DNA from: Clostridia bacterium
GTDB taxonomy: Bacteria; Bacillota; Clostridia; Saccharofermentanales; Saccharofermentanaceae
Direction of reading: 5' to 3'
Length of the DNA stretch: 64,000 bases
Assembly (NCBI GenBank): GCA_016287245.1
Contig: JAEEWG010000014.1
Coordinates: forward strand, 1 to 64,000
Position 1 is the stretch's first letter. Each line of letters begins with the position of its first letter. Positions 52,117-61,371 of the stretch are shown piece after piece. The notes below the pieces were generated by a model. It was not told the origin of the DNA and searched no databases. It worked only from the letters and a program-made list of their open reading frames with translations. The position numbers were made by a program, and so were the translations under genes.

Positions 52117-54501
52117 ATGAATCGACGAAACACCCTGAAACGTATGTGTGCATTTGTGCTTTGTGCAGCTATGCTTTCTTCCTCATCCTGCAAAAGCAAG
52201 AAGAAAGAAGATAAGCAGTATCAGAAGAGCGACGTAGTCCTGGAAACCGACCCGTTTTTCCAGGTCGAAGAGCATGAGCTTCTTATCCCTTCCCCCGCGG
52301 ACAAAGAGATTCAGGAGTTCAGTCTGGAAAGCCCGGTCGTGACCAGAAAGACAATTTTCGTCTCTTACTACATCGAATACAAAATGCCGCCGGAACTTCA
52401 AAACAGTACCGATTATGACACGATCATGGCATATCGCGAAGATGGTCGGGCCGTCTTTGATCTAAGCGGCAACTTTCTCCGAAAAATCCCCCGCGTCACG
52501 CATGTAGAACCAGGCGAACGCACGCCCGCTTCGGAGTATATCCTGCAGGTCACCGAGGGTCCAAATGGCGAGGGATATGCCATCGTTATGCGCGACCAGG
52601 AGGAAGAAGGGTTTTATTTCTGCAAGATCTCTGATACCGGAGAGCTCGACAAAGGAATCCGCTTAAACGGAGAATTCACGGATCTTTCCGATTCGCAGGT
52701 CCTCTTCACGGAAGATGGTCACATCGTCATCGGAAGCTGGGAATATATCGCCATCTACGATAAAAACGGGAACCTGCAGAACGGATTTTTCTGCGAAGGA
52801 TTTCAGGGACATCTTCTTCAGCAGGACGGAAAATACTACGCCGCACTTAACAACGTCACCGGTACGACGTTTGAGGAGCGATATGCTTATATTCAGCAGA
52901 TCGATATCGAAAAAGGTGTGTTGACTGGAGAGAAGATCAAAAATCCTCAGGCCATGCTCATGGTGCGCGGAAAAGACGGCAGTTATCTTCAGAATACCAA
53001 CGGCATCGTCAAGGTCGATCTTCTTTCTTCCCAGAAAACGCAGGTCATGGAATGGAGCCAGTGCGATTACTATTTCTCTTCCGCAAATGCAAGATATTTC
53101 AAGATCCTTTCCGACGACGAGATCGTCTTTTTCCTGGAAAAGATCAATGCCTATTCTGATGGCGGAGATAATTCCATGCACATCACTGCAGCCCATTTTT
53201 CTCGCATGGAAAAGAATCCGTACGCCGGCAAGCCGATCATCCGTGTCGCGGAGAACGACTCTGCGCAATTCAGCGCCGTCGTCTCCGGTATCATGCCTGA
53301 CGTGATCTCCTACAATACGTCTGCTGACGCGAAGTCCCGCATCGTCGTTCACGACTATTCCGCTGACATGGACAGTGCACTTTCAAGACTTCAGCAGCAG
53401 GCATCGATCTCTGATATCGTTTATCAGGAACTGATCTCCGGGAACGGTCCGGACATTCTCGTAAACTTCTCCGAATACCCGAAGTTCAATACCGGCGAGT
53501 GTCTTCTTGATCTGAATACGCTAATCGATGATAAAGAGAACGGACTTGACCGAAGCCTCTATTTTGACGCGATCCTTCGGGCCGGAGAGCAAAACGGGAA
53601 ACTCTATCACATACCCATCTTATACGGAATCATGGGGATTCTGGGGAATACTGATCTTCTTGGCGATCCGAAGCCATGGACATATGACGAGTTCTTCTCT
53701 GCGATCGACAAGCTCCCTGACGATGTCGAGGTGCTCGATGAATTCCTCCAGCCGATCGAAAACATGTATCCCCGATTCTTCGCCTGTCTGGGAAGAGATC
53801 TTATCGATTATGACAAAAAAGAAGTGCATCTGACCGACGACAGTTTTAAGAAGCTTCTGGAGTTTTCGAAAAGATATGGTACCGAGAAGACGGAGTCGGA
53901 GTTGTGGAATATTCGTCTTACGCAGGGAACTGTCGATGCCTGGACAAAATTCGATGAAGGCCTTCTGGCTTTCCTGGGTGCTGATACTGCGTATATTCGT
54001 TACTATGCCCAGCTCATCACGAAAAACAACGGACATGCAGCACTCTATCCGATCCCCTCGGTAGGTGCCAAGGGGCTTTATGCAAATCCAATTGTCTCGA
54101 TCGGCATCTCGAAGACATCCTCTCACACAAGCGAGGCCTGGGATTTTATACGATTCCTGATGAGCGATGATGTGCAATTCGAAAAGTGCAAAAACACCGG
54201 ATTCCCGATCAACCGCAAGGCGCTGGATGACGTCCTTTCCTACTACAACAAGATGTACGAAGAAGCGCTGACCAAACAAAAAGAGACCGACGAGATCTAC
54301 TTACCTATGAAACTCGATAAGAGCGTCACCGATCGGCTGAAAAAAGATATCGAGAGCATCGGCGGACTCTGCGGTTCGGATCCGAATATCCTGATGATCA
54401 TGTTAGAAGAAGCGCCGGCATGTATCCTCGGTCAGAAGAGCGTCGACGATGTCGCTTCGATCATTGAAAACCGCGCCAGAACATTCGTCAGAGAGCAATA
54501 G
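52117..54501 (+). CDS. Large extracellular solute-binding lipoprotein
   Basis: 794 residues. Signal peptide with lipobox MLSSSSC, lipidation at Cys25. Residues about 50-400 are beta-rich with repeated blade-like units (IAIYDKNGNLQNGFFCE, SGNFLRKIPRVTH), suggesting a propeller-like module. About 430-790 match family 1 solute-binding proteins: GPDILVNFSEYPKFNTGECLLDLN, LYHIPILYGIMGILGN, WTYDEFF, and SSHTSEAWDFIRFLMS. Sugars are the usual ligands. No permease or ATPase genes accompany it, so it may serve a distant permease or a sensor. It is convergent with the DUF3737 gene. Confidence 0.82.
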   Translation: MNRRNTLKRMCAFVLCAAMLSSSSCKSKKKEDKQYQKSDVVLETDPFFQVEEHELLIPSPADKEIQEFSLESPVVTRKTIFVSYYIEYKMPPELQNSTDYDTIMAYREDGRAVFDLSGNFLRKIPRVTHVEPGERTPASEYILQVTEGPNGEGYAIVMRDQEEEGFYFCKISDTGELDKGIRLNGEFTDLSDSQVLFTEDGHIVIGSWEYIAIYDKNGNLQNGFFCEGFQGHLLQQDGKYYAALNNVTGTTFEERYAYIQQIDIEKGVLTGEKIKNPQAMLMVRGKDGSYLQNTNGIVKVDLLSSQKTQVMEWSQCDYYFSSANARYFKILSDDEIVFFLEKINAYSDGGDNSMHITAAHFSRMEKNPYAGKPIIRVAENDSAQFSAVVSGIMPDVISYNTSADAKSRIVVHDYSADMDSALSRLQQQASISDIVYQELISGNGPDILVNFSEYPKFNTGECLLDLNTLIDDKENGLDRSLYFDAILRAGEQNGKLYHIPILYGIMGILGNTDLLGDPKPWTYDEFFSAIDKLPDDVEVLDEFLQPIENMYPRFFACLGRDLIDYDKKEVHLTDDSFKKLLEFSKRYGTEKTESELWNIRLTQGTVDAWTKFDEGLLAFLGADTAYIRYYAQLITKNNGHAALYPIPSVGAKGLYANPIVSIGISKTSSHTSEAWDFIRFLMSDDVQFEKCKNTGFPINRKALDDVLSYYNKMYEEALTKQKETDEIYLPMKLDKSVTDRLKKDIESIGGLCGSDPNILMIMLEEAPACILGQKSVDDVASIIENRARTFVREQ

Positions 54502-54511
54502 CAAATGAAGA

Positions 54512-54535
54512 AGGAAGGCCCCCTTCAGCCTTTCT
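54512..54535. terminator. Possible bidirectional terminator
   Basis: AGGAAGGC / GCCTTTCT, 8 bp with one G-T pair, between the convergent lipoprotein and DUF3737 genes and overlapping the end of the latter. It has weak T-tracts. Confidence 0.4.
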
Positions 54536-55379
54536 CCCGGATCAGGACTTCTCCTTCGCACGGCATAGCCTCATTTCCCCTGATGATCTCACCGACTTCA
54601 TCACAGACGATCCTGCCGGATCTCGGATTCTTCACAGAATCGATCCGCCCGTGAACATCGGCATCCACATCCGAATATTCAAAAGACAGGTCGCAGTCTT
54701 CCATTGTGCAGTTGATCAGCTTAAGATCCTTACAGTAGCAGAGCGGCTGGGTGCCGATGATCTGGCAGTTTTCCAGAGTCAATCCTTCGGAATACCATCC
54801 GAGATACTCGCCTTTGACTGTGCAGTTTTTTATCGTCAGACCCCGGCTGTGCCAGAATGCATCCTTCGTATCTAAAGTGCAGTTTTCGATGAGTCCGTCT
54901 TCCACATACTGAAAAGAATACTTCCCTTTCACCGTGACATTATCCAGATGGAGCTTCCTGCTTCCGAAGAAGATATACTCCGAACTGATGGTCACCTCTT
55001 TAAGGCAAAGATCTTCGCTCTTCCATCCGAATTCCGGCGAGTCGATCGTGCAGTTCCTGATCTTTATATCCTTGCACTCGCGGATCGCCTTGACCCCTTT
55101 GATCTCACTGTTGGAAAGTGTGCCTTCCTTTGCATACCAGATCGGCGCCCGGCATGTCTCATTCATCGTGATCCGGTCTATGGAGAACCTTGTGACATGC
55201 CAGAATGGATACCGCAGGGAAAATGTGCAGTCTCTGACGGTGATGTCACTGGATTCCTTCAGCGCAGACTCCCCGTCTGCCGGGCCTTCGAAATTACACT
55301 CCAGAACATCCGTTTCCGTTACGTGATAGAGCGCACGCTCCTCATCAAACGTCTTACCTCTGACCGTCTTTCTTTCCAT
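54525..55379 (-). CDS. DUF3737 right-handed beta-helix protein
   Basis: 284 residues, the usual family length. Tandem pseudo-repeats of about 20 residues with the pattern (I/L)-x-N-C-T-(I/L/V), e.g. IKIRNCTIDSP, LIENCTLDTK, LTIKNCTVKGEY, LTLENCQIIGT and LKLINCTMEDCDL, indicate a right-handed beta-helix. No signal peptide is present, so it is cytoplasmic. The family is widespread in gut Bacillota with unknown function; nothing here points to an enzyme. It has a TGGAGATC site before ATG, and the convergent solute-binding gene ends 24 nt away. Confidence 0.88.
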   Translation of the reverse strand: MERKTVRGKTFDEERALYHVTETDVLECNFEGPADGESALKESSDITVRDCTFSLRYPFWHVTRFSIDRITMNETCRAPIWYAKEGTLSNSEIKGVKAIRECKDIKIRNCTIDSPEFGWKSEDLCLKEVTISSEYIFFGSRKLHLDNVTVKGKYSFQYVEDGLIENCTLDTKDAFWHSRGLTIKNCTVKGEYLGWYSEGLTLENCQIIGTQPLCYCKDLKLINCTMEDCDLSFEYSDVDADVHGRIDSVKNPRSGRIVCDEVGEIIRGNEAMPCEGEVLIREKG

Positions 55380-55442
55380 GTCGGATCTCCATTTCTTCTC
55401 TTATGCACTGATCTTTCGCATTTTCTTATCTTCACATGCTGA

Positions 55443-56219
55443 TTATAGCACCTGCGGAACATCGGAAACTTCAATATTCTGCTCACTTGTTTCGGGTTTT
55501 TTCCCTTTTTTATTCTTCCGAATAAGAAGGATCAGAACGACCACTAGCACGATGATGATCAGCAGCGCCCCTCCTGCAAAAGCGAGCACGACCGGCAGAT
55601 TCAGGTAGCTGACCGTCATGGTGATCCTCTTTTGTCCGAGAGAGTCGATCCTCTTCATGCTCCAGGAAGCCGTATTCGATTCGCCCTTCACCTTTTTCCC
55701 GTTCGTTCCGAGCAGCTTATAGGGCACCTTGATCGTAAAATCATTCTGGGTCGCTTTGGCAAGTGCCTGACTGAAGTCACCCATATCATCGATGCTTTTA
55801 TCGTAGGCCGGTCCGGTCCTTTCGAATTCGAGCGTCACTTCCTTGACGAAAAACCCGGAGACACTGTAGGAAACATCGTAATCTGAAAAGACTTTATTGA
55901 GGGATTCCTCCGCATCGGAATTATCGATATCGTAAACAGCACGCCCTCCGCGCCAGTTCACGCCATTTTCTTTCGTTTCCAGTTTTTCAAAAGATTCGAG
56001 CGACAGTTCCTCGTCGATCGATTCCATCATGGCATCGTAAAACTCTTCCGGTGTTTCATATAACTCTTTGATGACACTTTCCTGCATGAGCACACACGAG
56101 ACGACTTTCAGATCCCCGTTGGGACGGATCTCTACGCCTCTTTCGATCTTTACGCATCCGGAAAACATCGCCAGAACGAGCGACAGGGCGGCAAACAGCG
56201 CCAGATATTTCTTCTTCAT
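55443..56219 (-). CDS. Lipoprotein with C-terminal membrane anchor (LppM/DUF3153-like)
   Basis: 258 residues. Signal peptide with lipobox MFSGC; Cys22 would be lipidated. The outside domain (about 25-200) has beta-strand pairs and the opening CVKIERGVEIRPNGDLKV, similar to LppM-type lipoproteins. A second hydrophobic helix (about 209-233) is followed by a Lys-rich stop and short acidic tail, so both ends are held in the membrane. It has a GAGGAAAGAAG site. It is not obviously linked to the adjacent DUF3737 gene. Function unknown. Confidence 0.72.
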   Translation of the reverse strand: MKKKYLALFAALSLVLAMFSGCVKIERGVEIRPNGDLKVVSCVLMQESVIKELYETPEEFYDAMMESIDEELSLESFEKLETKENGVNWRGGRAVYDIDNSDAEESLNKVFSDYDVSYSVSGFFVKEVTLEFERTGPAYDKSIDDMGDFSQALAKATQNDFTIKVPYKLLGTNGKKVKGESNTASWSMKRIDSLGQKRITMTVSYLNLPVVLAFAGGALLIIIVLVVVLILLIRKNKKGKKPETSEQNIEVSDVPQVL

Positions 56220-56324
56220 CTTCTTTCCTCCTCAGTACTTTTCCCCTCTTAGGTCTTTATTATAGCAAAGAACTCCCTTTCGAAAAATCGCCGAAAGATC
56301 TTGCTTCCTTCGTTCTATTTCCGA

Positions 56325-56356
56325 AAAAAATAGCGAGCGGCATCTCTGCCGCTCGC
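56325..56356 (-). terminator. Intrinsic terminator of the DUF4838 gene
   Basis: Stem GCGAGCGGCA / TGCCGCTCGC with loop TCTC; on the minus strand followed by TATTTTTTTCGG. It is 60 nt past the stop at 56416. Confidence 0.88.
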
Positions 56357-56415
56357 CATTTAATTCTTTTCTCGTTACTTAAGCCCTCCTCATAAGTAAC
56401 GTGAACATGAATTTC

Positions 56416-59400
56416 TCATTCATCTGTCAAAACCTCGGACCAGTGTCCCGGGTTTTGCTTCATATAGCTGTCCGTAGGAGATACGATCTTCCTTAAGAAC
56501 AGGCTGAATACCGCACAGCCGTATTTGTTTTTCAGGTCGTTATAGAGAGCCTTGTTCGTGGCGATCAATGTCGAATCACTCTTGAACTCATATACTCTAA
56601 GTGCCGACTTGATGATCCTCCAGCTGACGAATGTTCTTTCTGTCGTAAACTTGTGACGTTCGGACTCACCTGCCACCGCCGCCATCGCCCGGTTATAGAG
56701 TTCTTCGCATTTTGCGATCTCCGTATCCGGCATGCGGTTATGCGCATCCATATCCCTGGTATCCGAACCGTAATCGTTACAGTACGTGAACTCCAGCGAA
56801 GAGTCGTACATATAGACCTTGTCACGATAATAGTATCCATTATGTATACAGTTCGGGCCCACCTGATGGTTCTGTGCCTGCTTGGTCAGGATCTTCAGAT
56901 ATTCCTTCACGTACGGGCCGCCGGCACCATAGTATTCATTGAGGAAGAAGTCCATCTCTTTTTCGATATCCGCATTCGGATCCTGCAGGAGCGTCGCACC
57001 GAGATACAGTCTCAGATCGCCGAATTCCGTATTGCAGTCGATCGCACGGTCATTGCTCTGCAAGTAGATACCCTTTACGCCCAGAGATTTGTAGTACTTG
57101 ATATCGGATATCTGAGAATAGATATTCAGGTACGGAGCGATCGTGACTCTCCAGTTGGCGTTATAGTCCCAGATCCAGAGCTGGGCATTACCGGACTTGC
57201 AGAGTTCCGCCCACTTCTTCAGGTGGAAGTTATACTCGACCGCACGTTCACACTCGGTCGAATTGCAGTCATGAGCGTAGCAGCGCATGATCGGTGCATA
57301 ACGTACGATGACGTGATCATCGATCGAAAGACCTGTCGGCGGCTTTCTGTTCCATGTATAAGCGAGCATATCGATATATACATTGGTGTAACCGGCCTTC
57401 TTTACTTCTTTCGAGATCCTGTTGCAAAGATCGAGATAGAGTCCGGCATCACCAAGACCGTCCTTCTGGCCCTTTACATCCACTGTATCGTACTTGTTGC
57501 GGAAAGCCTGACAATTACTGCACTGGCAGTAGACATCATTATCCGCCTGGCAAAGGGAGATGATCTGCATCGGTGCATTCGGATCGTAATTCCCGTGTTC
57601 CAGGATCTCGAAAACATGCTTCTTGATGCGTGCATACACCTGGGAGTTGGTAAGGCACAGCTGCTTGAACTGTCTTTCACCTTTCCACAGGGAGAACCAC
57701 TCCGGATGGCTGTTGAAATCATTTATATCGAAGTATTCGAAAAGCAGAGTATGTACCTGACCCGGGATAATACCCTTATAATTTGCTGCTTTCGCCGGAT
57801 CATAGAGATACCAGGTCTGATATCCCGGCGTGGAAGAACTGAGAGCATGATTTGCGAAGAATCCGTTAAGACCGTTGGCGAGATCGAACATGCGGTACTG
57901 CTCCTCATCGATCTTGCCATAAGCCGCATCGATATCCGTAAACACGAATGCTCTTTCGAAATCCAGATTGATGTTGGTCGCATATTTGAAATGCGTCTGA
58001 TTCGTCTTATATCCATCATCGAAGGAAAGGTAATAGTATCCGCCGCAAAGCGAGAGGAATTTCACCGCTCCGTCGATGACGCCGCGCTTACCGACACCGG
58101 TGATCGAGATACCCGAATCATAGGAATAGATCTTATAGGAACCATCGCTGGAATACTTCGCTGTTCCATGAGCACGGTTCTTCGTGTTACCGACAGAGAT
58201 CTCAAATCCCTGGCTGCCCTTGGCTACCGTATCTTTCATGATGGACGGTGTGTACTTATCTTCCTTGGAGATATACGTACGGAGAAGCTGCGCCGCATAG
58301 ATCTCTTCCGAAGAAGCCTTTTCCGGAACAACGATCACGCAGTGCGGCATGTCTGTCGTATATTTACTGTTCTTATACGTCCTGATGCTCTGATCGATCG
58401 GTGTGACTTCCACCGTGCCCGAGCTGCCGGATCCGGCGACTGCCTGATAAGCCTTTGCCGAATCACCATAGGTGAGCATGTACTTTACGAGATTCTTCAT
58501 CGCTGTCGCATAAGATCCCGAAAGGATCGTGCTCGCATAGCTTTCGTAGCTGTATGTCGTTGTCGCACTGATCGCCTTGCCTCCATCCTTGATGACGATC
58601 TTCAGAGGCGTCTTGAAATAAAGTGCGGAGAGATCTTTAAAAGCAACGCGGAAGAGATTGTTCGACTGCTGATACGAAAAATCCTTCAGATAGACTTTAT
58701 CAGATACGGAAGTACCCTTGACATTGGTGTACGTTAATTCCGCATAGGCATTGTCCGAGGGAGCGGCCATAAAGGCCACGTACGCGACCAGATCTACAGA
58801 GTTGTCAAAGGACAGCGCGATCTGCTGAACCGATGCGGTCGCTGAGGAAAGCGCCTTCTGTGAGAAACAGGAAGAAGCCGATGTGACCAGCTTCGAAGCC
58901 AGCTGTTTCTGTGCTGAAGTAAGGCTTGCGTTCGCGAGGTTTCCGGTATTGATACCGAAGCAGGTCTGTGCCGCCGCGCCATAGTTGAGCATATCGACCA
59001 TCAGTGTGCACAGCTTCTTATCTTCGTCTTTGGTGCTGGAAGCTTTTGTCGAAAGGATATTCGCCGCATAGCTCTTGATGCTGAAATCCAGAGTCGAGCT
59101 CTCATACGCCTGACTTCCGATCTTCGCGGTAAGCTTTGTGCGGACGGTATTTCCCATCTCCGGAGCACCGATCCCCGAGAATACGAAACGGTACTGCTTC
59201 GTTGTGGAATCGTAGGTGTAGTCCGTGATCGTCTTTGTTTCCCATGTGCTGGAAGATCCGGAACCGCTAAACTTCTGGAACTGCACATTAAGAGCCAGAT
59301 TCGTAAACGAACCGGATGTGTTGATCTTATAGTAATATACTAAGGAAAAATCGTTCTGGAATGCGCAGGCGACCTGTGTAGTAACATCCAGTGTCTTTAC

Positions 59401-59502
59401 GTCTGCAGCCATGACAAATGTGCTGCCATAGCTCGTAACGAGCATTACCATCGCGAGAATAAGACCGGTAATTTTGCGGCCAAGCTTGGTTGTTCTGTTC
59501 AC
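56416..59502 (-). CDS. Secreted DUF4838-domain protein
   Basis: 1,028 residues. Signal peptide to about residue 33 (FVMA-AD). Residues about 35-185 and 200-365 are two related modules: each has a beta-sandwich-like part ending in a helical unit (SYAANILSTKASSTKDEDKK and SYASTILSGSYATAMKN). About 385-1000 is the DUF4838 region, a GH20/GH67-like TIM-barrel family associated with glycan breakdown, with the Cys motif VYCQCSNCQAF. It has a GTG start after GGAGGTG. That site can pair with CTCC 5 nt later, possibly limiting translation. Catalytic residues cannot be assigned. Monocistronic. Confidence 0.85.
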   Translation of the reverse strand: MNRTTKLGRKITGLILAMVMLVTSYGSTFVMAADVKTLDVTTQVACAFQNDFSLVYYYKINTSGSFTNLALNVQFQKFSGSGSSSTWETKTITDYTYDSTTKQYRFVFSGIGAPEMGNTVRTKLTAKIGSQAYESSTLDFSIKSYAANILSTKASSTKDEDKKLCTLMVDMLNYGAAAQTCFGINTGNLANASLTSAQKQLASKLVTSASSCFSQKALSSATASVQQIALSFDNSVDLVAYVAFMAAPSDNAYAELTYTNVKGTSVSDKVYLKDFSYQQSNNLFRVAFKDLSALYFKTPLKIVIKDGGKAISATTTYSYESYASTILSGSYATAMKNLVKYMLTYGDSAKAYQAVAGSGSSGTVEVTPIDQSIRTYKNSKYTTDMPHCVIVVPEKASSEEIYAAQLLRTYISKEDKYTPSIMKDTVAKGSQGFEISVGNTKNRAHGTAKYSSDGSYKIYSYDSGISITGVGKRGVIDGAVKFLSLCGGYYYLSFDDGYKTNQTHFKYATNINLDFERAFVFTDIDAAYGKIDEEQYRMFDLANGLNGFFANHALSSSTPGYQTWYLYDPAKAANYKGIIPGQVHTLLFEYFDINDFNSHPEWFSLWKGERQFKQLCLTNSQVYARIKKHVFEILEHGNYDPNAPMQIISLCQADNDVYCQCSNCQAFRNKYDTVDVKGQKDGLGDAGLYLDLCNRISKEVKKAGYTNVYIDMLAYTWNRKPPTGLSIDDHVIVRYAPIMRCYAHDCNSTECERAVEYNFHLKKWAELCKSGNAQLWIWDYNANWRVTIAPYLNIYSQISDIKYYKSLGVKGIYLQSNDRAIDCNTEFGDLRLYLGATLLQDPNADIEKEMDFFLNEYYGAGGPYVKEYLKILTKQAQNHQVGPNCIHNGYYYRDKVYMYDSSLEFTYCNDYGSDTRDMDAHNRMPDTEIAKCEELYNRAMAAVAGESERHKFTTERTFVSWRIIKSALRVYEFKSDSTLIATNKALYNDLKNKYGCAVFSLFLRKIVSPTDSYMKQNPGHWSEVLTDE

Positions 59503-59587
59503 AGGAGAACACCTCCATACAAGATTTCACTCGTGCTCTCCCCAAAACACGAACTATTACCTCGCTCGCGAAAAATATACCATGCTG

Positions 59588-59615
59588 TTCATAGAAAAGC
59601 AATAGATTTTGTCAA
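59588..59615 (-). promoter_or_regulatory. Probable promoter of the DUF4838 gene
   Basis: Minus-strand TTGACA (59610-59615), 16-nt spacer, TATGAA (59588-59593). It predicts a leader of about 80 nt. Confidence 0.6.
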
Positions 59616-59678
59616 GTTCGTCCACAATTTTGTCACATTTCACGGCAAATATAAATGAATATTATATAAAATGACAAG

Positions 59679-59717
59679 AAAAAACCGGTAAGAGAACATT
59701 TTTTGTCCCCTTACCGG
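59679..59717 (-). terminator. Intrinsic terminator of the amino acid importer operon
   Basis: On the minus strand CCGGTAAGGGGACA and TGTTCTCTTACCGG pair over 14 bp (with G-T pairs) around loop AAAAA, then TTTTTTC. It is 24 nt past the ATPase stop. Confidence 0.9.
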
Positions 59718-59740
59718 ATGACATTGTGAAGTTCGATCAC

Positions 59741-60505
59741 TTACAGAACTTTGGCGAGGAATGTCTTCAGTCTTTCGTTCTGAGGATTATCGAAGATCTC
59801 TTCCGGAGTACCTTCCTCCACGATCTTTCCTGCATCCATGAAGATCACGCGGGAGGCCACTTCCTTCGCAAATCCCATTTCGTGAGTCACGACGGCCATG
59901 GTCATTCCGGTCTTGGCCAGATCTTTCATAACATCCAGGACTTCGCCGACCATCTCCGGGTCGAGAGCCGAAGTCGGCTCATCGAAAAGAAGTACGTCCG
60001 GAGACATGCAGAGTGCACGGACGATAGCGATACGCTGTTTCTGACCGCCGGACAGCTGGCTCGGATATGTATCGGCACGGTCCTGAAGACCGACTCTCTC
60101 CAGGAGCTGCAGAGCTTTTTTCTCGGCATCCGCCTGACTCATCTTCAGAAGTTTTCTCGGAGCCAGCGTCATGTTATCCATGATCGTCAGATGCGGGAAC
60201 AGATTAAAGTGCTGGAACACCATGCCCATCTTTTGACGAAGCTTGTTGATGTCATTCTTCGGGGACATGACATCCTGGCCTTCAAAGGTGATGGTACCAC
60301 CGGTCGGGCGCTCCAGAAGATTGAGAGAACGCAGGAACGTGGACTTACCGGAACCGGACGGCCCGATGATGACCAGTACCTCTCCCTTTTTGATATCGGT
60401 GGTGATCCCGTCGAGTGCGTGGATCTCCCCGGCTTTATTCTTATAGTGCTTTGCCAGATCTTTTACCGAGATAAGGACTTCACCTGTTTTGATTTCAGCG
60501 CTCAC
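59741..60505 (-). CDS. glnQ: Polar amino acid ABC transporter ATP-binding protein
   Basis: 254 residues of the GlnQ/HisP type, coupling ATP hydrolysis to uptake of polar amino acids. Walker [10 protein letters not shown], signature [15 protein letters not shown], Walker [14 protein letters not shown] and H-loop [11 protein letters not shown] are all intact. It uses a GTG start at 60505 with GGAGG 11 nt upstream. The start overlaps the permease gene end by 11 nt, so translation is coupled. The specific amino acid is unknown; the symbol reflects the subfamily. Confidence 0.92.
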   Translation of the reverse strand: MSAEIKTGEVLISVKDLAKHYKNKAGEIHALDGITTDIKKGEVLVIIGPSGSGKSTFLRSLNLLERPTGGTITFEGQDVMSPKNDINKLRQKMGMVFQHFNLFPHLTIMDNMTLAPRKLLKMSQADAEKKALQLLERVGLQDRADTYPSQLSGGQKQRIAIVRALCMSPDVLLFDEPTSALDPEMVGEVLDVMKDLAKTGMTMAVVTHEMGFAKEVASRVIFMDAGKIVEEGTPEEIFDNPQNERLKTFLAKVL

Positions 60506-61262
60506 TGTTTCTCATCCTCCTTTCAAGCATCGATACCAGCTTCGTAAAGAAGACTACGATGATCAGGTAGATAATGGCGACCGCCAGAAGAGGCGGGAAT
60601 GCGTCAAAGGTACGGCTTCGGATCACGTCACCGCCACGGGTCAGTTCCATGATGCCGACGTAACCCGAGACGGAGGTCTCCTTGATCAGGACGATGAACT
60701 CGTTCGCCAGAGCCGGCAGGATATTCTTGATGGCCTGCGGGATAATGATGTAGATCATGGTCTGGATATAGTTGAAACCGAGGGAGCGGCCTGCCTCAAA
60801 CTGGCCGGGATCGATACTCATGATACCCGAGCGGATGATCTCCGCCACATAAGCACCGGAGTTGATACCGAAGGCCAGGATCGCGACCATCATGGCATTC
60901 GTCGACGAGGCGAATATGACGTAGTACATGATCATGAGCTGGACGACCACAGGGGTGCCGCGGATGATCGTCAGATAGAGCTTTACGATCAGATTGAAGA
61001 ACCGAAGCAGGAACTTGCCGAAACCCGGACGGATCTCTTCGATGATCTTATCGTGCGTAGAGCGGATGATCGCCGCGACCACACCCAGTGCAATACCCAG
61101 AAGCACCGCAAAGAAGGTGATACGTAAAGTCATCCAGAGACCACGGAGAAGATACTTATATCTTCCGCTGGCCACAAAGTTCAAATACAAGCGGTCTTTC
61201 CACTTGTTGAGCCAATCCGAGAAACTCAGAAGCACCCGGTAATCTACTTTACAGTAAAACAT
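60495..61262 (-). CDS. Polar amino acid ABC transporter permease (HisM type)
   Basis: 255 residues from [14 protein letters not shown]. About five transmembrane helices, with the EAA loop [20 protein letters not shown] before [12 protein letters not shown]. It is a single permease, so it probably acts as a homodimer. The start at 61262 has GGAGGGG 7 nt upstream, whereas a longer upstream frame has none. It follows the solute-binding gene across a hairpin that lowers read-through. Confidence 0.92.
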   Translation of the reverse strand: MFYCKVDYRVLLSFSDWLNKWKDRLYLNFVASGRYKYLLRGLWMTLRITFFAVLLGIALGVVAAIIRSTHDKIIEEIRPGFGKFLLRFFNLIVKLYLTIIRGTPVVVQLMIMYYVIFASSTNAMMVAILAFGINSGAYVAEIIRSGIMSIDPGQFEAGRSLGFNYIQTMIYIIIPQAIKNILPALANEFIVLIKETSVSGYVGIMELTRGGDVIRSRTFDAFPPLLAVAIIYLIIVVFFTKLVSMLERRMRNSER

Positions 61263-61308
61263 GAAAACTCCCCTCCAGGCTTTTTTCATTTGAAATTCTA
61301 TTATATAA

Positions 61309-61341
61309 GCAAAGAAGGCGGAAATAAAGTTTTTCCGCCTT
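61309..61341 (-). terminator. Intercistronic hairpin between the solute-binding and permease genes
   Basis: AAGGCGGAAA / TTTCCGCCTT, 10-bp stem, 7-nt loop, then CTTTG on the minus strand. It lies 31 nt past the solute-binding stop, with no new promoter after it, so partial termination would give more binding protein than permease. Confidence 0.75.
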
Positions 61342-61371
61342 CCTTTTTCGTTTTTCTTATAAAACAGCTGA

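Noticed and set aside
56653..58737. 694-codon plus-strand frame
   Set aside because: Antisense to the DUF4838 gene; composition dominated by Ile/Arg as expected from a reversed frame.
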